Source: Coptodactyla brooksi (taxonomy: Eukaryota; Arthropoda; Insecta; Coleoptera; Scarabaeidae). Taken from it: DNA of 23,994 nt. The position numbers and the translations under genes were made by a program. How positions within the stretch are numbered: position 1 is the first letter of the stretch; every line of letters begins with the position of its first letter. Of this stretch, positions 19,899-23,994 are shown piece by piece. The notes beneath the pieces are model-generated. The model saw nothing but the letters and a program-made list of their open reading frames with translations. It ran no database searches and had not been told where the DNA came from. The stretch spans positions 1-23,994 of the forward strand of contig JAWQRM010000332.1 in NCBI GenBank assembly GCA_033557675.1, in the 5' to 3' direction.

Positions 19899-20421
19899 GG
19901 ATATAATAGGATGCAGATTTCAAATATAAGTTTTTCTCAAAAATCAAGCCCAATACTTGACGATTTTTTCATATTTGCTACGGAATGCAACGGATTTTTT
20001 AAAAATAATGCATGAAATGCCAGGTTGACATTCAATGAATAATTTATTTCTTTATTTAAAAATAACTGCTGAAATTACCATTTCCAATTCCAGTAAATTT
20101 AGAAGTCTGTATTAATAGACATTGTTTTCAGGTTAGGAGAGCAAAATAGGATTGGTATTTTTTCCATCTGGGGAATTTGACGGGAATGTATTCATCATAA
20201 CGTTCATCATAAAATTCATTATAAAATTCATGAAAAGAAATCAATGTGTAGTTTGTTAAACCATATTGTTCTTCTAGAAAAGTTACCAAAATTTTGTAAT
20301 TTCACATTATTCACTTCTTAAATTACTGGTGCAAGAATCTGATTAATATGAACATTTGTATCAACGTTTTCATGAAAAAAAGACTTGTTGAAGTCGCAAC
20401 ATAATACAGACATCTGTTAGT

Positions 20422-20664
20422 CTAACACATTTGGTAATCCGACACATTGCCAAAGACTCTTGAGTACGTACAAAATGTATTCTTATCGATCGCGATAAAA
20501 ATTTGTTCAACTGGAGTAGAATTTATGGAATTGGCTGCTTTACTATCAATAACCTTTTTATATAGCAGAGAAGGAATTGAATATTTCGTAAAATCCTTTT
20601 CAAAGGAATCTGCATATTGAATAACTCTTAGAAAATACGACTTTAATACAATTTTGTAAGGCAA
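20422..20664 (-). CDS. Unidentified open frame, possible gene fragment
   Basis: The minus strand is open for 80 codons with balanced composition, for example SYFLRVIQYADSFEKDF and NTFCTYSRVFGNVSDYQ. Openness extends a few codons upstream of the ATG. After the stop, further protein-like stretches occur on the same strand (EEQYGLTNYTLISFHEFYNE at about 20280-20220, DEYIPVKFPRWKKYQSYFA at about 20195-20140) in another frame, which suggests a broken larger gene. I do not recognise the family. It lies inside what is probably the Osiris-like intron, on the opposite strand. Confidence 0.25.
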   Translation of the reverse strand: MPYKIVLKSYFLRVIQYADSFEKDFTKYSIPSLLYKKVIDSKAANSINSTPVEQIFIAIDKNTFCTYSRVFGNVSDYQMC

Positions 20665-20949
20665 CGGTTCTGAATTCTAATCGCCGTAGTTAAAAAAGCA
20701 CTAATTAAGATTTGTGTTTAGTGTAGTCTTTCTAATTTGAATTAGTTGGTAGTAAAGTATATTGTACTTCGTCTGTCCACTTTTTGACCTTCCAGTTTTT
20801 CTTTTAATGGTTTCATTATCTCTGAGTAATTTCTAAAAGGATTCTGAATAGTTTTGATAATTAAGCTACGTTGTATTAACCTATATTTTATAAATCTTGT
20901 ATATTTAAAATTATAATTAACAACTTCATCTATCGATTTTTTGAGACTG

Positions 20950-20976
20950 ATGTTCTAAGAGAACATATTTCATCAG
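20950..20976 (-). repeat. Hairpin with CUGAUGA, possible decayed PLE hammerhead
   Basis: On the minus strand CUGAUGA (20976-20970) is followed by AAU and a perfect 7-bp stem, AUGUUCU with AGAACAU. The GAAA box that should follow is not present. The resemblance to the hammerhead layout may be accidental. Confidence 0.3.
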
Positions 20977-21144
20977 GACAACAAATTACAGTTTTATCGA
21001 CAAATAATGACTTGTGATAGTATATAAGATAAAAGATAAGAGAACACTGAAAGAGTGATGGAAGCTCAGTGATAGGATTATAGATAACTTTATTCTTTTA
21101 AAAGAATGATTGCTGTGAGACTTGCAGGTTTGGAGGAGGTTACG

Positions 21145-21174
21145 ATTGGTTGTCATTGGTTGTCATGGTTGTCA
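21145..21174. repeat. Short tandem repeat (ATTGGTTGTC)
   Basis: Three units of ATTGGTTGTC, the last missing one base. Confidence 0.8.
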
Positions 21175-21387
21175 TTACTCATAATTGTCAAAGTATTAAC
21201 TTGGTAGTTGATGTCGATTAAGTAAATACATACAATATTTAACAAATGTGTAGACCTTTTTAATGTTGATTTAATTTGAATACCAAGCTTAGCAATATTT
21301 TTGTAAAAGTAAATATATGTAGCAGAATAATAAACAAATAATTTTAAAAAATGAAATTTATTTCAACAAAAAATAATTAATTTTTGT

Positions 21388-21438
21388 AAAGTCAAGAATG
21401 GAGAAACTATCAGAAAGTCAAGAATGGAGAGACTATTC
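21388..21438. repeat. 26-bp tandem duplication
   Basis: AAAGTCAAGAATGGAGA is repeated with a 26-base period at 21388 and 21414. Confidence 0.8.
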
Positions 21439-21509
21439 TATATAAGTCAAATATTACTAAATTCCCCTAATATTTTAAATTAATAAATTAATTCTGTGCT
21501 TAGAATTTT

Positions 21510-22030
21510 GCCCTATGTAGGTGACAATGTGGAAAATAATTCATCACTGCTTTTACGTTTTTCAGGAATTCTACTCTTGACAGTGTTCTCCAATCATTTC
21601 CAAATTTTCAATTGGGTTTAAAGTTGGATTTTCGAATGGCCATAACCATTTCAAGAATAAAAAACTTTAATTATTGTTGCTGTAAGTTTCAGATTATCAT
21701 TCTGAAATTTCTGACCCAGGAGTAATTTTGCTTCAGCATACTCTAATATTGTATTGCTTATAATGACAAGATAATTATAGAGTAGCCTAGTAATCCACTA
21801 AGTTGCTACTTCCATGTTTTAGAGCTGATGCAGTGTATCTTTGATTGAACCTGTCATTAGTCGGATGCCTTACCCACGTTATTCCATCAGATCCAAATAG
21901 GCCAAACTTCCTTTCATCAGATCACAGTACATGTTTCCATTTACCCGAGTCATATGTTCCAAGATTCATTTCATATAGGCTTATTTATTCTTTTCTTAAA
22001 TAAATGGTTTAACAGAGTATTTCTAAATGA
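21510..22030 (-). pseudogene. Tc1-like transposase, decayed fragment
   Basis: Minus-strand translation gives LLNHLFKKRINKPI (about 22028-21985), then in another frame GKWKHVLWSDERKFGLFGSDG (about 21955-21890), WVRHPTNDRFNQRYTASALKHG (about 21885-21820), then further down WPFENPTLNPIENLE (about 21645-21600) and VKSRIPEKRKSSDELFSTL (about 21580-21525). WSDExKFxLFGSDG and RFNxRYxxxxxKHG are hallmarks of Tc1 transposases; the aspartate in SDE is the first catalytic residue. NPxLNPIENLW-like sequence marks the third catalytic region. The DPKH box with the second aspartate is not recognisable (NDNLKLTA stands there). Frameshifts and stops make it dead. Terminal inverted repeats were not found. Confidence 0.85.
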
Positions 22031-22167
22031 GCGTATTCTGATTAGTATGTCAATAGCCGCAATTATATTCTTGGTAATTCATGTTTGTGGTTTGCTATAA
22101 TTGTCTGTGGTAATTCATTTTGCAGTTGGTTGACTGAGTTTGCAAACCCATTTTTTTTTATTCTTTA

Positions 22168-22190
22168 TTATATATATATATATATATATA
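22168..22190. repeat. (TA)n microsatellite
   Basis: An uninterrupted run of about 11 TA units. Confidence 0.95.
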
Positions 22191-22199
22191 GGCTCTTTA

Positions 22200-22633
22200 A
22201 TAAGCTCTCCAGCTTATTAGCTTTAATATAGGCTCTCATAAGCTACTTTATGAATTCTGTTTATTTCAGCAATTAACAATTTCTGTATTCAATTTTGAAT
22301 AAATAATAAATATTTCGCAGGGAATGCTTGTTTGATGTTTCTTCCTAATACCCGGAAGGATTTCTCTCTCTCTCTGCAATAAATGTAATTACCTTAATTT
22401 AATCTCAAATTAATTAATTTCATTTCATCATATTATTTTTTTTAGGTAAAATAGTTATTTCTAAGATATAAGTGTACAAGTTGTACACTTGTATACTTGC
22501 GTAATGTAGAAATAAGTATACAAGCTGTCGTATTAATTTATTCGAGTGCAGACTAGGAGGTAATTATTTTTCTTTGCTGCAGTAAAAGTGTTAAAAATAC
22601 AAATGATGACTCCAATACTGCAAAGCTACACAT

Positions 22634-22683
<50 letters not shown>

Positions 22684-23100
22684 CCTTAGGTATTTATGAA
22701 ATAACGCAACAAAGTAATTGGCGAAGCATTCTCGTCTTCTACATATTACAAATATCTTCCACACATCTGTTCATGACAAAATATGAGTGCACTATTTTAG
22801 ATGTTAGGAATAATTTATTGTAGGTAAGATCAGTACAAGTATATTAAAACAATAAAATGTTTCAGCCCCAGTGAATAAGTTATTAGTTTTATTATTAAAT
22901 TTACTAATTTATTAAATTAAATTACTAATTTACTATTAAATTAGTTTTATTTATTTCTTCTTAACAATTACACTACAAAAATACTTAATGTTAAATAATT
23001 TAAACAATTTCGAGGGCTTAAATATACTAATTATTAATTAATTAATATGGAGTCATATTAATTGATTGTATTTGTTTAGATTGCGCTTATAACGAAGGTG
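22200..23100. other. AT-rich non-coding stretch with simple repeats
   Basis: No coding sequence was recognised. It holds a short CT run near 22365, a 21-base palindrome at 22470-22490 (AAGTGTACAA, one base, TTGTACACTT) and a compound microsatellite. 22880-22960 is low-complexity TTAAAT-type sequence. Confidence 0.55.
22628..22681. repeat. Compound (CA)n(TA)n microsatellite
   Basis: A CA run passes directly into a TA run of about 16 units. Confidence 0.95.
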
Positions 23101-23157
23101 AATAATTGTAGATTTTAGTACGAAAAAATTATGGTTTAATGTTTTTATATTTTATTC

Positions 23158-23199
23158 AGCTTTACCGGTTTCGGCTTTTTAGGGTCATCCTCAGAAGCT
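23158..23199 (-). ncRNA. Hammerhead ribozyme-like motif, stem II decayed
   Basis: On the minus strand AGCUU (stem I, 23199-23195) is followed by CUGAGGA (23194-23188; the fifth core position is variable in hammerheads), one U as in the other copies, GACCC, a loop of A residues, GCC, then GAAA (23172-23169). Stem III is the self-complementary ACCGGU (23169-23164), followed by A (23163) at the cleavage position, and AAGCU (23162-23158) which pairs with the stem I 5' strand over five perfect pairs. Stem II should read GACCC with GGGUC, but the 3' strand is reduced to GCC. Probably inactive. The surroundings (GAAACCGG and GGATGACCCT) resemble PLE terminal repeats, though no PLE coding sequence is visible here. 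Confidence 0.55.
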
Positions 23200-23325
23200 T
23201 CTGTAAGGTTTATATGCCGTATTAGTTGTATATCTATACAATTTATTATTACTATTATTATAATTTCTGTAAGATAATTATATTAGTTGTGAGTGAGTTG
23301 TTATGTATTTTAATTTGCGTGAATG

Positions 23326-23864
23326 TAATACTATAACCTTCCTGTAAATGATTAATTTTTTTTGACTACAGATCGAGATTGGAGATTTCAGTTCGTTGAT
23401 ATAATGTTACTATTAGTAATTAGAATAAATTATAATATAATTATGTTTATAAATATGTTTGGTATTGGATTATTTGTTTGTGTTAGCTAAGGTATATAAG
23501 TTATTGTATGTTAGTGGGGGTTTTCTATTATAATGATTTTGGTGTCTCAAATTATTTATATATTTTGTTATCTTATACGTCAGATCGTCATAAATTCTTA
23601 AACTAATAAAAGTAATAAAATAATTAAATAATTTGAGACACCTTACCAAAATCATTATAATAGAAAACCCCACTAACACAAAATAACTTATATACCCCAG
23701 CTAACACAAACAAATAATCTAAAACCAAACATATTTACAACCATAATTATATTATAATTTATTCTAATTACTAATGGTAACATTATATCAACGAACTGAA
23801 ATCTCCAATCTCAATCTGTAGTCAAACAAAAAAAATAATCATTTATAGAAAGCTTATAGTATTA
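23326..23864. repeat. Long inverted repeat (arms about 245-253 bp, loop about 41 bp)
   Basis: The left arm (23326-23570) and right arm (23612-23864) are reverse complements with a few percent differences and small gaps. Shared segments include GAGATTTCAGTTCGTTGATA and TTTTCTATTATAATGATTTT. The transcript of either strand would fold into a long hairpin. No protein motif was seen in the arms. It could be a foldback element, a MITE or a paired PLE terminus. A mariner begins 6 bases beyond the right arm. Confidence 0.9.
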
Positions 23865-23869
23865 ACAGG

Positions 23870-23994
23870 TAGGCTGAAAAGTTCGTAGGCTGACACATAG
23901 ATGGCGCTACTAGTATTAAATCCATATGATTTCGAGTTAGCCCTAGCCTGCAAAAGATACGTGTATAAATTTGACAGCTGTCAGACTATTAGTT
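23870..23994 (+). mobile_element. Mariner element, 5' end cut by the window edge
   Basis: After a TA (23870-23871) the sequence GGCTGAAAAGTTCGTAGGCT leads into CTGACACATAGATGGCGCTA, the typical terminal inverted repeat and early leader of mariners, followed by AATTTGACAGCTGTCAG. The transposase would start just beyond the window. Its state is unknown. Confidence 0.8.

Larger units (their letters stand above)
19350..20400. other. Non-coding stretch with hairpins
   Basis: No coding sequence was identified, apart from a short protein-like frame on the minus strand around 20160-20280 that may belong with the open frame at 20422-20664. Strong hairpins lie at 19536-19563 and 19846-19898. The 19390-19640 part is less AT-rich than its surroundings. 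Confidence 0.5.

Noticed and set aside
22470..22490. Perfect palindrome AAGTGTACAA / TTGTACACTT as an operator-like site
   Set aside because: It sits in a simple-repeat environment with no gene nearby. A regulatory reading has no support.
1..23994. CRISPR arrays, tRNA or rRNA genes, bacterial-type operons
   Set aside because: No regularly spaced repeats with unique spacers, no cloverleaf with the conserved T-loop bases, and no rRNA-like sequence were seen on either strand.

Overview
This window reads as AT-rich, gene-poor nuclear DNA from an insect. Two things point there. One recognisable gene piece, the first exon of an Osiris-like (DUF1676) secreted protein at 17507-17909, belongs to a family known from insects. 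The rest is dominated by decayed transposable elements common in insects: Penelope-like elements (PLEs), three mariner-like relics, a Tc1-like relic and the edge of a further mariner. There is no bacterial-style gene packing, no operon and no CRISPR. The order of insect cannot be fixed from the sequence.

Layout. 1-3560: AT-rich, nothing recognisable. 3570-5560 (minus): a nearly full-length but broken PLE with reverse transcriptase (YVDD box) and GIY-YIG endonuclease. 5580-6130 (plus): a second PLE endonuclease end, arranged as an inverted repeat of the first. 6565-7362: an internally deleted mariner-like element. 7836 to about 9851 (perhaps 10777): a mariner-like element with unusually long terminal inverted repeats of roughly 240-280 bp, a 146-bp TTAA-bounded insertion in its left arm, and a PLE remnant (9852-10762) next to or inside its right end. 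That PLE remnant has inverted terminal arms, and each arm carries a hammerhead ribozyme motif. 11310-11535: GA-rich simple repeat. 11555-12412: a third mariner-like relic. 12420-17440: mostly non-coding, with one short tandem duplication and one copy of a two-unit dispersed repeat (14985-15348).

17449-17909: TATA-like box, start codon, signal peptide and splice donor of the Osiris-like exon. No second exon is recognisable downstream, so the first intron probably exceeds 6 kb and has filled with repeats: a second copy of the dispersed repeat (18457-18824) bracketed by direct repeats, a small inverted PLE-type remnant (19010-19206), a Tc1-like relic (minus, 21510-22030), microsatellites, a third hammerhead-like motif (minus, 23158-23199), a long palindrome of about 540 bp (23326-23864), and the 5' end of a mariner at the window edge (23870-23994).

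None of the transposon genes is intact. The most notable signal is hammerhead ribozyme motifs, two of them in inverted orientation around one PLE remnant. All calls come from reading the sequence by eye, without database searches.
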